Assembly: GCA_032718475.1 (NCBI GenBank)
Contig: JAUCBJ010007819.1
Span: forward strand, 1-64,000
DNA from: Nemertoderma westbladi
Lineage: Eukaryota > Xenacoelomorpha > Nemertodermatida > Nemertodermatidae
DNA: 64,000 nt
Direction: 5' to 3'
This document shows, one piece after another, positions 10,547 to 21,967 of the stretch. Positions within the stretch are counted from its first letter, which is position 1; each line of letters begins with the position of its first letter. A program made the translations under genes and the position numbers. The notes beneath the pieces were generated by a model, which did no database searches, was not told the origin of the DNA, and was given only the letters and a program-made list of their open reading frames with translations.

Positions 10547-11923
10547 ATGGCAGTTCTCACAATGTTTGGATGGACGCTTAGCGGCCCAATCAAAACCAAG
10601 ATTCCATTCGGGGTGTCGGAGATATCGGGGTGCATGTTCGCGGGGACCATGAGGGAGATGGAGGATGAAGGAGCAGAAGAGCAGCTTAAGAGGCTGTTAA
10701 GACAGGACTTCGAAGGATTAAAGGAGGCCAGGGTCGGAACCTCGGTAGAGGATAAACAAGCAATAGAAAGTGTGAAGGAGTCAATGAAGTGCGACGAGGG
10801 ACGGTACACCATAGGCATGGTGTGGAAACAACCAAAACTACCGTTGCCTGACAATAAAGGGATGGTACTCACGAGGCTTCGCAAACTGAAGCAAAGACTC
10901 AGACGGAGCCCCGAGAAGGATGAGTACATCCATAAGACAATAAATAAATATGTGGAAGAGGGATGGGCAGTGGAGTTACCGGTCAACGAACCGAACACGG
11001 ACAGGACCTACTACCTGCCACTTCCTGTGGCTTTAGACCCAAAGAAGGGTAAACAGTGCATGGTGGTTGATGCATCGGCCAAAACGAATGGCAAGAGCCT
11101 AAACGACTATCTGCTGGAGGGCCCCAACATCTACAACTCGGGGATAGAGGTCTTGTTGAGATTTAGAAATGGGAGGCATGCCTTCTCGTGCGAAATTGAA
11201 GGCATGTTCAACCAAGTCTGTGTGACGGAAGAGGACAGCAACAGCCACCGCTTCCTATGGTACAATGGCGACGAAGAACCGTCTGCGATACCGATGTACA
11301 AAATGGGGGTGCAAAACATGGGGGCCAAGTCATCGTCATTTACGACGACTATGGCTGTGAGAGATACGGTAGAGGGGAAAGAGGGAGAGTATAGTGCCAA
11401 GGCGATTGACATGATTCGACGCAGTTTCTATGTAGATGATGGGATGGTATCTGGAAACACGGTTGAAGAAATACTGGAGATAGGGTGCTAGGTTCGCGAC
11501 ATCATAAAGGGAACCAGATTCAAGCTGACTAAGTTCCAGTCCAGCTCAGAGGAATTCATGAAAGCCATAGAAGACAGACAGCCAGAGTCGACCATGGACA
11601 ACCCCACAACAGCGAAGGGACAGGACATGGCGAACAAGAGAGTGGAGTCTCAGCAGAAGGCGCTGGGGATCATGTGGAATCGGGAGACGGACGAGTTGCA
11701 GTATCAACTAAGCCAAGAAGGCGCAAATATCCACACAAAGCGGGGCTGTGTATCATACATAGCAAGGATATATATGACACCTTAGGCCTAGCATCCCCAT
11801 TGTTAGTCACAGGGAAGCAGATACTAAAGAAAGTATACAAGTTGAAGGACGAGTAGGATACGGAGGTCCCGGAAGAAATAAGCAAACAGTGGAGTAAGTG
11901 GACGGGAAGGTTAGAACAGATGC
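10547..11923 (+). pseudogene. BEL-1 reverse transcriptase
   Basis: The main frame is 10547-11491. It contains the pre-RT linker, the finger segment TYYLPLPVA, and the catalytic strands. The first catalytic Asp, expected in a DIEGMF context (seen in BEL-2), is Glu here (CEIEGMF). The YxDD box is present as YVDDG at about residue 299. A TAG at 11489 interrupts it; the thumb region continues in the frame 11558-11785 and shifts frame near 11765, where YDTLGLASP resumes. The remainder to ~11923 has a further TAG (11854-11856). It would copy element RNA to DNA but is disabled. Confidence 0.85.
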
Positions 11924-12814
11924 ATGCCACGCGTGTATTTCCCGGATGGAGATATGATGGACCTGGATCTACACATGTTCTCCGATGAATCTTTGGAAGC
12001 ATACAGATCGGCACTTTATATTGTACAGCGGAAGGGGGCTCATAAGCCCAGACTTGCATTTAGTAAAGCAAAGGCAACACCACCAGATTCAGCATCAGTC
12101 CTGAAACTCGAGCTGACAGCTGCGATGTTAGGAGTAAGGGCCACAGCCTACTTGATGGATATTATACCCAACATAGTGGAGACACACTACTGGACGGACG
12201 CCATGGTAGTGCTAGGGTGGCTGCATAACGAGAAGACGATATACCCTATATTAGTCGCGAATAGGGTAGATGAGATAAGGGCGACAACCGACCTAGATAG
12301 GTGGCATTACTGCTCTACCGACGACAACCCAGCAGATTTGTTATCGAGGGGCGTGGCACTCCACACTTTCTCGAAGAAGGAAGTGTTGTGGCAGTACGGG
12401 CCATACTTCCTGAACGATAGATCAGCCTGGCCACCAATGAGGAAGGTGGACCCAGGCTCAGAGGAAGTAGTACCAGAAGAAGAAGGGGAAGATATATTCA
12501 GCCAGATGGTGAGGGAGATCAAGGAGGTGCCACCGAAATTAGAAGAACCATGCGACAACCCGATGGATAGCCTGCTCAGTTACAGCTCCAGCTGGTATAA
12601 GACCAAGAAGTTGGTAGCGTATTGGAGGGCCTATGGGGATTTCCTTAGGGGAGTTGGCAAGGATGCCAAAAGGAAACCAACCATCGATATGGAAGGAGCG
12701 GCTAAAGCCATAATACAGTACGAGCAGAGAAAGAACTACGCCAACAAAGTGGATAGAGTTAGCAAGCAACAACACCTTTGTCGAGACAGCGAGCTCAATA
12801 CGCTGTCCCCATAG
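11924..12814 (+). pseudogene. BEL-1 RNase H domain
   Basis: The frame shows the Pao RNase H motifs: FSDES near the start (first Asp), KLELTAA (Glu), YWTDAMVVLGWL (second Asp) and NPADLLSRG (last Asp). It lies directly after RT as expected. The frame ends at TAG 12812-12814, while homology continues in the same frame into integrase, so this stop is a disabling mutation and not a gene end. Confidence 0.8.
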
Positions 12815-14035
12815 TTGAACAATGAGAGGATTCTGGTGATGAATTCCAGAGTGGTGAATAACAACAGCTTAGTTATCCCACCAAAACCCATAATAATTCC
12901 TTACAAATCACTGATAGTCCACCAGATCATTTGGGACTCGGATAAGTCGATACTACATGGAGGCACGAATCAGACCCTCACGGAGATAAGAAGAAAATTC
13001 TGGATCACGCAACTTTGGAAGACAGTGAAGGTGCTAGTGGGGCAGTGCCAGACCTGCCGACAGACGAGAATGGAGAGGGCCATACAGGAGATGGCACCAT
13101 TACCAGCCAATAGAATGAGACAACACGACCCGTCATTCACGCACTGCGGCGTTGACATGTTCGGGCCGATTAAGATTAAGGTGATGCGACACATGGAGAA
13201 ACGCTACGGCATTATCTTCGTATGCAACAACACATGGGTGGTAGGAATAGAACTCGCGCAGGACGCTACGGCATTGGCATTTATTAATGCCTTAGAGAAA
13301 TTTAGAGACTGCAAAGGGGGAACAATCGCGGTGATTTATTCAGATAACGGGACCAACTTTGTCGGAGCCGAGAACGAGTTGGCCGAGGCCTTCGACATCC
13401 TGGAGGGAGACAATGTCAGGGCAGCTATGAGGAGACAGGAAAGTGAAGTGGGAAAGCAGGACTCCGTACGGCCACATACCTTAGGATGTGTAGAGAGACT
13501 TGTGGGAAGTTCTAAACGTTTAATGACGAAGTTGATGAACACCCACATGGTCACAGAGGACATACTAAGAACGGTGCTAGCCAAGTGCGAGGGAATCATT
13601 AATAGCAGACCGCTATATCCGGAGGATGACGACCCAGAATCACTGGACGTGCTAACACCGGGACACTTTCTGATGGAGAGGCCGGCGACCATCGACATGC
13701 GGGGTGTAGACCCAGATGACATACATTCCTGTCAAAGTTGGAAAGTCGCCAAGGCAATAAGTGCCGAGTATTGGAGGAGATGGGTAGAGGAATATCTTCC
13801 CACATTACACAGGAGGAGTAAGTGAAGAAACACCACTAGGGAGCTGAAGAAAGGTGACTTGGTAATCGTTACTGACGACACAATTATCAATATCCAGTGG
13901 AGACTAGCGAGAGTGGTAGATACTTACCCCGACGAGGACGAAAGAGTCCGGTCGGTGGAAGTGAGAATAGGAGGCAAGATAGGAGCAAAGGATAAGAAGA
14001 CCTACAGGAGGGCTGTATGAAAGTGCTGCCTAGTA
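12815..14035 (+). pseudogene. BEL-1 integrase with DUF5641-like tail
   Basis: The open part is 12815-13825. The zinc-binding HHCC region has H residues around ILHGG and a CQTC pair. The DDE core is present: GVDMFGPI (D), YSDNGTNF (D) and CVERLVGS (E). After the TGA at 13823-13825 the same frame goes on with GDLVIV...VRSVEVR, the DUF5641-like C-terminal domain typical of BEL/Pao, and another TGA near 14018. Catalytic residues survive but the protein is split. Confidence 0.85.
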
Positions 14036-15206
14036 GAAGGGGCACCTTAGAGTTTAGACATCCAAATATTGGACTGAGGGGGGTGGGAATGAGGGCGAGA
14101 CGCCCTTCCTACACAAAATATAAAAAATAATAAAATAATAAAATTAATTAGAGAGATATTAGAAAGTTACAAAGTAATAATAGTAGATAATACGTAGCAC
14201 TAAGTAAGTAGTTAGAAGTTAGGGAGTGTGGTACATTGACGTACCACAAGAGTAGTAGGGTACATAGTACCATAGGCAGAAGTTAAGGAGTGTGGTACAT
14301 TGACGTACCACGAGAGTAGTAGGGTATATAGTACCGTAGGCAGAAGTTAGGGAGTATGGTACATTGACGTACCACGAGAGTAGTAGGGTACATAGTACCA
14401 TAGGCTGAAGTATAGGGAGTAAGGTATATTGACATACCACGAGAGTAGTGGCAGGGTACATAGTACCGCTGGTAGGAGTTAGAAGTATAGGGAGTGTGGT
14501 ATATTGACATACCACAAGAGTAGTGGCAGGGTACATAGTACCGCTGGTAGGAGTTAGAAGTATAGGGAGTGTAGTATATAAACATACCACGAGAGTAGTG
14601 TCAGGGTACATAGTACCGATGGAGTTAGAAGTTAGGGTTAGTAGAGTTAGTAAGAGTTAGTAGCAAGAGAGTAGAGAGTATGATATATAGATATAACGAA
14701 AGAGCCCCGAAAGAGAGAGGGGGGCACGTGGGTACAGCAGCATAGACCGTGTAGGCCGCACGAGACAGACCACTGCAGTGCAAGGCTCAAAGAGTAAGTT
14801 TAGGGTGTTTGATACAGGGCCAGGAGGCTGCCTGGTATAAACTAGCACAATAGAGAATAGCTAGTCTACCCTGTATACAAACTATAGGGGTTATCTAAGT
14901 AAAATAACCCACCATAAGCGATAATAGCATACTAATAAAAAATAAAACATTGTTAGAAGTAAATCTGACAAATTATGGTACAGTAAGTAAACGATTCTAG
15001 AACATAATAAAAGTAACTGACAGATTTAGGAAATTTAAAAAAAATTGACACTTTGGGGACGCATAGGTAAAATATAGTACAAAAATTAAGATTTGAGAGA
15101 GATAGGCCATTACTAAACTAGTACAGACCATCTTACTAAACGTCACTCATCTACTTGAGCCTTGGTAAGGCACCACCAAGCAGGTGAGCAAGCGAGAGAG
15201 TTTGTA
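14036..15206 (+). other. Noncoding region after BEL-1 pol
   Basis: Contains the GGTAC-hairpin repeats described separately (14215-14640), then ~500 bases without a gene. It sits where 3' untranslated sequence would be. I could not match it to 5228-5800 by eye, so no LTR pair is claimed. Confidence 0.45.
14215..14640 (+). repeat. Six tandem units, each with two GGTAC/GTACC hairpins
   Basis: The anchor 'gta(c/t)at' after 'gtg' recurs at 14231, 14295, 14359, 14424, 14499 and 14574, so three ~64-base steps are followed by two 75-base steps. Each unit carries the inverted motif GGTAC-(6)-GTACC and a second palindrome GGTAC-ATA-GTACC, giving about a dozen small hairpins in 430 bases. In the later units the first hairpin changes to GGTAT...ATACC: both arms change together. 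Confidence 0.85.
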
Positions 15207-15797
15207 ATGGCGGAGAGACTAGTTAAGAAGATAAAGACGGAGAGGAGTGGAAAGGAGATACTAGTGGACTTCACGCAAAGGCATCCAGAGGAGAAGATGA
15301 GGGGATACTATGAGCCGCTAGCGAAGGGTCACAAAGCGCGAGCGCTGCAGGACCACTTCAGGGAGATACACGAAAGACGACTGGTCGGGACCTATGGGAC
15401 ACCGTTGCTGGACAACTCGATCCTCGGGTATTTTCGCTACATAGTGAAAGGGGACGAAGCGAAGTTCGGGATACTGAAGTATCCGAGGGAACCACCGAGA
15501 AAGGAATGGAGGAGGTTTCTAGAGTCTGTGAATAGGGGCGGATACATGGTACTGGACGATGAGGGGACTGTGGAGGATGACGAGGGTTCAAGAAGAGGGT
15601 TGGCGGGATCGGCTAGAACCATACTACTGCATTTGGGTGCGCCAAATGGAGACATATTCCTATTCGATCTAGGAACTTACGGGAAGAAGAGCAGGCCGAA
15701 GTTAAACTGGTTGCCAAGGGCGGTGCAAGACCTAGTAAGAGAGAAGACAACGGTGAAGGTGGGATCGGCGATCCGCGACGATGCTGAGCTTAAATAA
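15207..15797 (+). CDS. BEL-1-associated ORF with 3'-5' exonuclease-like motifs
   Basis: 196 codons from the ATG at 15207 (the frame is open from ~15162 without an ATG). The N-terminal half is basic and helical. From about residue 105 the sequence reads MVLDDEGTV, then TILLHLGAPNGDIFLFDL, then KVGSAIRDDAEL. This order matches the D-x-E box, the following beta strands and the K-V-G...D segment of DEDD 3'-5' exonucleases (WRN/EXD type). The frame stops right after the third element, so the last acidic box of the family is missing. Composition and codon use resemble BEL-1. It is either an accessory ORF of that element or a truncated captured gene. Family by motif reading only. Confidence 0.45.
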   Translation: MAERLVKKIKTERSGKEILVDFTQRHPEEKMRGYYEPLAKGHKARALQDHFREIHERRLVGTYGTPLLDNSILGYFRYIVKGDEAKFGILKYPREPPRKEWRRFLESVNRGGYMVLDDEGTVEDDEGSRRGLAGSARTILLHLGAPNGDIFLFDLGTYGKKSRPKLNWLPRAVQDLVREKTTVKVGSAIRDDAELK

Positions 15798-15889
15798 TGC
15801 CTTGGTGTGAGCCTTATGTTTTTTGAATAAGATTATTCGAATAATTTTCTTCTGTATTTTTATGAGAGGATCGATGGAATAGCCTGGTG

Positions 15890-17565
15890 AGCCCCACAGT
15901 ATTTAACCAAACAACAGATATGGGCTAACTAGAGTATGGTACAATGTAAGCCGAATTTGTTCTGAAATAGAGTGTTTAATTTTGTTGATAACCCCAATGT
16001 TTTTAGAAATTTTATAACGTATGTATTTTATGTGAGTTTGCCATTTAAGATTATCTGTAATCATAATATCTAAAAATGTTGTGGATTTCACTTGGGAAAC
16101 CTCATACAGTACCTAGCATTTGAATCGGTGGGACAGTTTGATCTTTAGGTCGCTTCAATTTAAATATCATAAAATTAGTTTTGTCAAGATTTAATGTGAT
16201 TAATGTATTAATCATTTGAGCAATATTTTTTCCGGACATAAAAATATTCGTATCGTCTGCAAAATAGTATAAATTTTAATACTTTAGAATATTCCACAAT
16301 GTCATTAATATATATGAGAAACAAAACTGGGCCCTAAATGGATCCCTGGGGTACACCTATGGTGATTTGGTGATGCATTCGCACCATATTGTACGTATTG
16401 GTATCTGTTGCAGAGATAATTTTTAAACCATTCCAGAGGTGTACCCCGAATTCCATAATGTTCCAATTTTTGACATAGATTGTTATGGTAGACGGTATCG
16501 AAAGCTTTAGATATGTCTAAAAAAATTACTATTGTCATTTGGGAATTTTCTACAGCGTCTGATAATTCGCTGAAAAGTAAAGATAGTGCTATATCTGGCG
16601 AACGCCCACTTTGAAACCCAAATTGACGAGATGTTATTATTTTGTATTTTTCTAAATAGGATATTAATTAGTTATAAACACACTTTTCAATAAGTTTTGA
16701 ACAGAAAGGTATATTACACTAACAGGTCTATAATTTATAACGAATTTTTTATTTTTTGCTTTGTAAAAAGGAATAATTTTTGCTATTTTCATAGCTCTAG
16801 GAACAATTCCAGTTTCCAAAGGAGTTAATTATGTGTAGCAAAGGGTCAGTAATATGATTAAATACATATTTTATTATAGATGGATTTATTAGATCAGGTC
16901 CAATTGCTTCTTTATTAGTTAAGGAGGAAACTATATTTGTGAGTTCATCTTTTGAAATGTTTGAGAGAAACATTGATGTGTATTGCCCACCTGGAAGGTA
17001 TTTGTAAATCGATTCATTGGTTGAAGGTATTTTTGCTGCTAGTTGTTGCCCAAATGACGAGTAGTGTTCATTGAATCCGTTTGCAATCTCAGTGCCATCT
17101 TCCTCAAATCTATTTTTTATAAGGAACGATGAGGTGTATTGTGATTTTCTTTTATGGGAGGGAATTAGCGACTTTATTACTCCCCAAGTTTTACTAATAT
17201 TACCCTTTAATTTTTCGAACAGTTCACTAAAGTATAATTTTTTTGCGAATTACTGTGGTTGATTATTTTTACATTTTATAAAAGTATCTTTAGTGTCCTG
17301 TGTTTTATATTTGAGAAAAGTGGAATAAAGCTTGTGTTTTGTACGGATTGAACTAAAAACAGAATCACTTATCCATGGTTTAACGGGATTTATAATACGG
17401 ATTTTCTGAAGAGGAAAGTGTTGATTATAAAGTTCCTGACATAAATCGATATAAAGTTATCGTAAGCAGTATCTGGATTTTAAGACCCCAAAACGTGCTT
17501 CCACCCCACCTTAGTTATACTCTGAATAGCTTTTTTGAATTGGGTAGTGTTCGATTTGGAATGGT
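15890..17565 (-). pseudogene. Jockey-like LINE relic (reverse transcriptase region)
   Basis: On the minus strand, starting near 17565, broken frames give an AYD...CQELYNQHFPL region, then WISDSVF, the RT segments GPDLINPSIIKY, RQFGFQSGRS, VIFLDISKAFDTV (catalytic Asp, ~16505) and LEHYGIRG, a decayed ADDT-like box near 16245, and the C-terminal WQTHIKYI...LTLYHTLVSPYL zone (15903-16091). This is the standard order of a Jockey-superfamily LINE ORF2 from the RT N-terminus to after the thumb. Many stops and shifts; the endonuclease is absent. An old, dead copy. Confidence 0.8.
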
Positions 17566-17661
17566 CACGTCGATAGTAAAACTTCGGGGCGCACCGCCCC
17601 AATTAAGTAAAGAATATAGCAATATAATAAAGGTAGCGCGAATAGACCACGAATCGCGAAT

Positions 17662-17922
17662 ACTCCCCTTGTGAACTAAATAGTGGTTTACTTTCTTAAA
17701 TCCGATCGATTTCCAGCTCTAGGCTCTTTATCAAGGTTTTAAATATAAATCAACAATACATAATATTTAATATTTAGAGCGTACGTACGTAGGTACCGGT
17801 ATTAGTTATTTACATAGGTAGATCAGTAGATTGATTTATATTTAAAACCTTGATAAAGAGCCTAGAGCTGGAAATCGATCGGATTTAAGAAAGTAAACCA
17901 CTATTTAGTTCACAAGGGGAGT
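17662..17922. repeat. Perfect 92-bp inverted repeat with 77-bp spacer
   Basis: The arms 17662-17753 and 17831-17922 are exact reverse complements over 92 bases. The spacer is AT-rich and contains 'gtacgtacgtaggtaccggta'-like short palindromes (17785-17803). No ORF is inside. Read on the plus strand, the right arm contains TTGATAAAGAGCC and GGAAATCG, in the order of the hairpin seen in Penelope-like element terminal repeats. This could be a foldback/MITE or a head-to-head pair of terminal repeats. Confidence 0.9.
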
Positions 17923-18747
17923 CCCCAGCGTTTAACTCATAAAATCATAATGTTCCAAAATCCCCTTAAGACGGCATGTCGTTCCATTTTAACAAAACGT
18001 TATGATAGGTAGATGATCTGAAATATTGGCTAACAAGATTCAAGTATAATGATAGTGTAGTCATTAGTTAAATTAAATTGGAACGATTCCTAATTCTTCA
18101 ATAGAAACGTTTCTCGATTAAATTGGAACGCTCCACAATAATGTATTCCTAAGGATGAAACGTCTCCTTAAAAAAGTGTACCAATGTATTCAACGGGAAT
18201 GTGTACCAATGCTTTCTATGGGAGGCATATACTTGTTGATTTGTGGTAACGTAGCAACACATTTGGTTGGAAATTCAAATTGTTACTGGCTGCCATACTG
18301 CAGACTGGCGGATTGTACTATTGAACAAAACAGCTTCATGACATTGCTTGTGTGTGGTTCCTTCGTATTTTTGTTGACTTTTTCGGTCCGCATCTCCTTA
18401 CCTGTTACTCCAAACGTGTTTGCCGTTCATTCTAATCGCATTATGTACAATTTATACGTAATCCTACGAGGCCGAGGCGAGGACGACGAATCTATCGAAG
18501 AAATTAAACTCGAAATGTAATTTACCAAACCGTTGGCTGGTTGGTTTGGATGGTTGTTGGTTATATTGGGTGACATTATACAGTGTATTATCTGACGTCG
18601 GTTGTTAAAGCAGAGAAAATCTCGGTGAAATCAGTGAGTTTAATAAACTTAATTAGTTTGATGGTAGGTAGGTACCGGTACCGATAGCAGGATTGTTCCC
18701 GGAATATGTAGGAGGTTTACCTAATCGAATAATTTTGTATTAGGGAG
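17923..18747 (+). other. Region with one short ORF of uncertain status
   Basis: The frame 18155-18520 (121 codons, ATG start) encodes a Cys-rich product with two hydrophobic stretches (about residues 19-39 and 61-83) and a charged C-terminus ending EIKLEM. It could be a small two-span membrane protein, but I recognise no family and composition alone can produce such a frame. Nearby, 'taaattggaacg' occurs twice (18072, 18120). The rest of the region shows nothing. Confidence 0.25.
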
Positions 18748-19596
18748 ATGTTTTTCTTTATTAGTTCAGTTATTCCCCTTATCCGTTGGGAGACCACTCG
18801 GGTCTCGGCACAGATTCGATACATGACTATCACCGATCCCATCCAGACCCTGTCATTTACTGACGTCCCAGACCGATCTGGACAAGCGAAACTGCGGAAG
18901 CCGAGGGCTAAGGTGGTGGCCAAGCCACAATCAGTGGACCAGGACATTGTGGCTGAAACGCCACAATTAACTGGGCAGCTGATGTGGCCCAACCACCCCA
19001 GCTGACTGGCCCTGCACTTAGCGATGTCCTTCGGCTTGCGTTCGGTCTGGGACGCTGTGTTTATGGAGGACCCGGTGGTAGCTGTGCCTGTGGCTGTTGA
19101 AAGTGATCGCGCCACATTTGTGGCGACTGATTACATTCAGCTGGAGGCACCGCTGCCCGGATCCGTGTCCCTGCCATCGCCACAGGTGGCATGGACCACT
19201 CCCGGCAACAGAGACCTTTACGGTGATCATTCATATCCCAGTGTCCCAAACGTCCATCAGTTACCTTCCTCAGTACCGATTGTTCCCTCTGGCCCTTCTT
19301 CTTCAACCCCAACCCAACTAGAACTTCCACATTCCGATTTCTCTTTACACCCATCTTCCCCCAGCAGTACATCCTCCAAGAAAGTCCCACTATCCATTTA
19401 TGTACGAAAACTTACAGCCCAGAAATCTAAACCCCTAAAACCAAAATCCAAAAGATCCAGAAAGATCACAAATTGCCCCGAATGTCACCAGAAGGTTTCT
19501 GCACCCGGTCACCGTGCCTATAGGGACTCCTTTTACTGCCCCACAACCAACATAACATTTGACGAGTGGGTGATGTGTAGTACTTCTGCTATTTAG
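18748..19596 (+). pseudogene. ORF ending in a C-x2-C-x8-H-x8-C motif, interrupted by TGA
   Basis: One frame runs from 18748 to 19596 with a single in-frame TGA at 19003-19005. The product is Pro/Ser-rich with a basic stretch, then the motif CPECHQKVSAPGH followed eight residues later by YCP, and ends EWV.... The same spacing (C-x2-C-x8/9-GH-x8-CP, then E-x-W) occurs twice at the end of the Gypsy element downstream (24211-24503). It may be the 3' tail of a related, otherwise lost element lying directly before this one, or the start of the same element. The function is unknown; metal binding is inferred from the Cys/His pattern. Confidence 0.5.
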
Positions 19597-19786
19597 TCAG
19601 TCGTCAGTCATGCAGTACACCTAGGCCTAATGCTTGGTTTGTTCTATATCTATACTTATATTAACACCATTAATATACGTCATACTAAGTCCACCAAACC
19701 CCCCTATTCATATACATTATGGCGCAGTGCTTCTGAACACGCCGATAAACTGGACCTACGAACTCCTACTATTCCCCATTAACAAC

Positions 19787-20540
19787 ATGGCGACAGATCC
19801 ACGAAACCCCCACACCTTCATCCTGCGAAGCTCCCCGCCCGCCTTCGACATTGAGTCAGAGAAGGCAACGTGGGACCTCTGGAAGGATGAATGGGACGCC
19901 TTCCTCGCCACATCGGGACTCCTCAACCTGTTCATCTCCGACCCGGCGAATCCCCCGGATGCTGCCGTCACCAACGACCTACGTCGATCCACCCTCTGCC
20001 TATGTCGCGCTGCGCTCGCTACGGCGTTCTCTAGCGCCACTAACGCGGTAGTAAAGGGGCTCGCCCTTACTACCGAAAAAAACGCAAACTCGGAGGACGT
20101 CATCGATCAGTTGGGGCGGCACATCGACGGCGGGACCAACCGACGGGTTTACCGGCAGCAGTTGGCCCGACGTCACCGCCTCCCCGAGGAGAGTCCGGAA
20201 TCCTTCCTCGTCGCCCCCCGGGACCTGGCCGCCAAGTGCGACTTCGCCGCGCTCGCCACTAAGGAGGCCCACCAAGAGGACCGCCTCCTGGACCAGTTCA
20301 CTGCGGGATTCGGTGACAAAGAAGTTACAGAGCAACTCCTCCGTCTCCCCAATGACTGTTCCCTCGGCGACGCACTGCGGCTCGCCCAAGCCGTCTGGGC
20401 AGCGCGCAAGGAAGCCGCATCGCTCGCCCTGCCCTCGAACCCCGCCGCCGCCGTAACCCGCGCCCCGGCGCTACCAACAGGGCCTGGTCCACGAGGGGCG
20501 ACAACCGAAGTCATCCCCCAAGTGCCCTCAGTTCGGTTAC
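19787..20540 (+). pseudogene. Gypsy gag (capsid region)
   Basis: The frame is open from 19634; the likely start is the ATG at 19787 (MATDPRNPH). The product has a retrotransposon capsid-like layout: a conserved W...W spacing (TWDLWKDEWDAFLATSG), a helical central region, the R-x-x-PEES-x-x-SF-like segment (RHRLPEESPESFLV) and QFTAGFGDKEVTEQLL. After ~20530 the zinc knuckle is in another frame. Structural protein of the element particle. The frame itself runs on to 20713, but that end is out of register. Confidence 0.75.
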
Positions 20541-20888
20541 CCCCCACACCAGGCCGGCAAACGTTGTCCGGGCGCTACGGCCCGTTGCCGCCACTGCAAC
20601 CAAGTCGGCCACTACAACCGAATGTGCCGCAGCCGCCCAACGCCGAACCCACGGACCAACTACACCACCCAGGAACCCGACAACGGACGGGACGACCACG
20701 AGTCCGCCCATAATGCCCAGGTCTGGTCCACGATCCTGGACGGACTCGACCTGGACTCCATCCCGGACGTCTCGGCCACGGAGAGACTCGAGTCCCTCGA
20801 AACCGTGACCATCGGCTTCCAGGTCACCAAAGACCCGATCGCGGTATCCCGGAGCTGCAGTTCCTTCCGGACTCCGGAGCCAACGTGA
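20541..20888 (+). pseudogene. Gypsy gag C-terminus with CCHC zinc knuckle
   Basis: In the frame that ends at 20888 the sequence reads RCRHCNQVGHYNRMC, a canonical C-x2-C-x4-H-x4-C nucleocapsid knuckle that binds RNA. A spacer of ~70 residues (LDGLDLDSIPDV) follows. It is shifted by one base relative to the capsid part (near 20530) and again relative to the protease (near 20860). The second shift could be a natural gag-pro frameshift; the first is probably a mutation. Confidence 0.75.
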
Positions 20889-21967
20889 CCACCATCCCTT
20901 GGCGGATCTACAGGGCGTTCGGAGGCCGCCACGAGAACCTCCGCCACCCCGACGGCCAACCGATGACGAGCCACAAGGACTCCGTGACCCCGCTGGCACC
21001 CCGCCTCGCCAATGGGAGCCGCCTCGGGTGGACCTTTAAGGGGATATTTAACGCCACCCTCCAGTGTACCGCCCTCGGAACTGTGTGCACCACCGACCTA
21101 TGGGTGCTCGACGGGTTGCAACAGCCCCTCCTCTCCCGAAGGGTGTGTTTCACCCTGGGAGTACTGCGGAGTCCGATACTCCGCGGTGGCAACTTGGCGG
21201 CAATTACGAACCATATGGTTATAGAACAAACCAAGCCAATCACTCCGCCGCCACGCACCGATGCCCATCCACCAGTCCTGGTTGGGCCACCCAAACCTAA
21301 CACCAACACACCGTCACCCCCACCGGGCGCTCCGGCACCCCCAGTAGCATCCGCCCACTCCGACTGGGAAGCCCTACACCGCCGTTTTCCCCGCCCACTG
21401 TCAGGGCAGTGCCGAGTCATGGCGGGAGGGGAACTCACCATCAACCTCACCCCCGGCGCCCAGCCCAACCAGTCCTATACGAACCGCTCCATCCCTGTTA
21501 ACCTGGAGGCCGCGTTCAACCGGGAACTCGACGACCAGATCGCCATGGGAATCCTGGAGCCCGCCGGGGACGAGAACAACCCGGGCGAGTGGCTCAGCCC
21601 GATGGTCGTTACGCGGAAGAAAAGCGACCCCAACAAAGTCCGCATAACGGTTGATTTACGCGAACTTAATAAAGCCACAGTTCGCCCCAATTACTTCTCC
21701 CCCTCCCCGGTCCACGTCGTCTCAAGAATTCCCACCTCGGCCCGCTACTTCACCGTTCTCGACGGTCTTAAAGGGTTTCACCAGGTGGGCCTCGACCTCG
21801 CCAGCCGCCGTCTCACCACCTTCACAACCCCACGCGGCCGCTTCCGCTACCGGCGGATGCCCATGGGATGGCATGGCAGCTCCGATGTGTTTAACGTGAG
21901 GATGGCGCGCTCTCAGCAGAGTCCCCAACATCAGGCGGATAGTGGAGGATGTCATCATCCACACTGA
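20850..21967 (+). pseudogene. Gypsy protease and N-terminal half of RT
   Basis: The frame carries the protease signature LPDSGANVTTIP (D-S-G at ~20869), a Pro-rich linker, then RT: RVMAGGELTINL, the substrate-binding ITVDLRELNKATVRPNY, the first catalytic Asp in TVLDGLKGFHQV, and RYRRMPMGWHGSSDVFN. It loses frame just before the YxDD box (~21935). Cleaves Gag-Pol and copies RNA; dead as read. Confidence 0.85.

Larger units (their letters stand above)
5228..15797 (+). mobile_element. BEL-1: decayed BEL/Pao LTR retrotransposon
   Basis: The order is gag (with DUF1759-like core and a degenerate knuckle), aspartic protease, Pao-type RT, RNase H and integrase with a DUF5641-like tail, all on the plus strand. 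This is the order of BEL/Pao elements. A further ORF (15207-15797) of the same purine-rich composition follows. Many stops and frameshifts break every domain. I found no matching pair of LTRs; 5228-5800 and 14040-15150 are the likely flanking noncoding parts, and the 5' LTR may have been lost at the poly-G run. The right boundary is uncertain because a LINE relic starts at ~15890. Confidence 0.8.

Noticed and set aside
5190-15150. LTR pair for BEL-1
   Set aside because: No shared block of useful length was found by eye between the region before gag and the region after pol.
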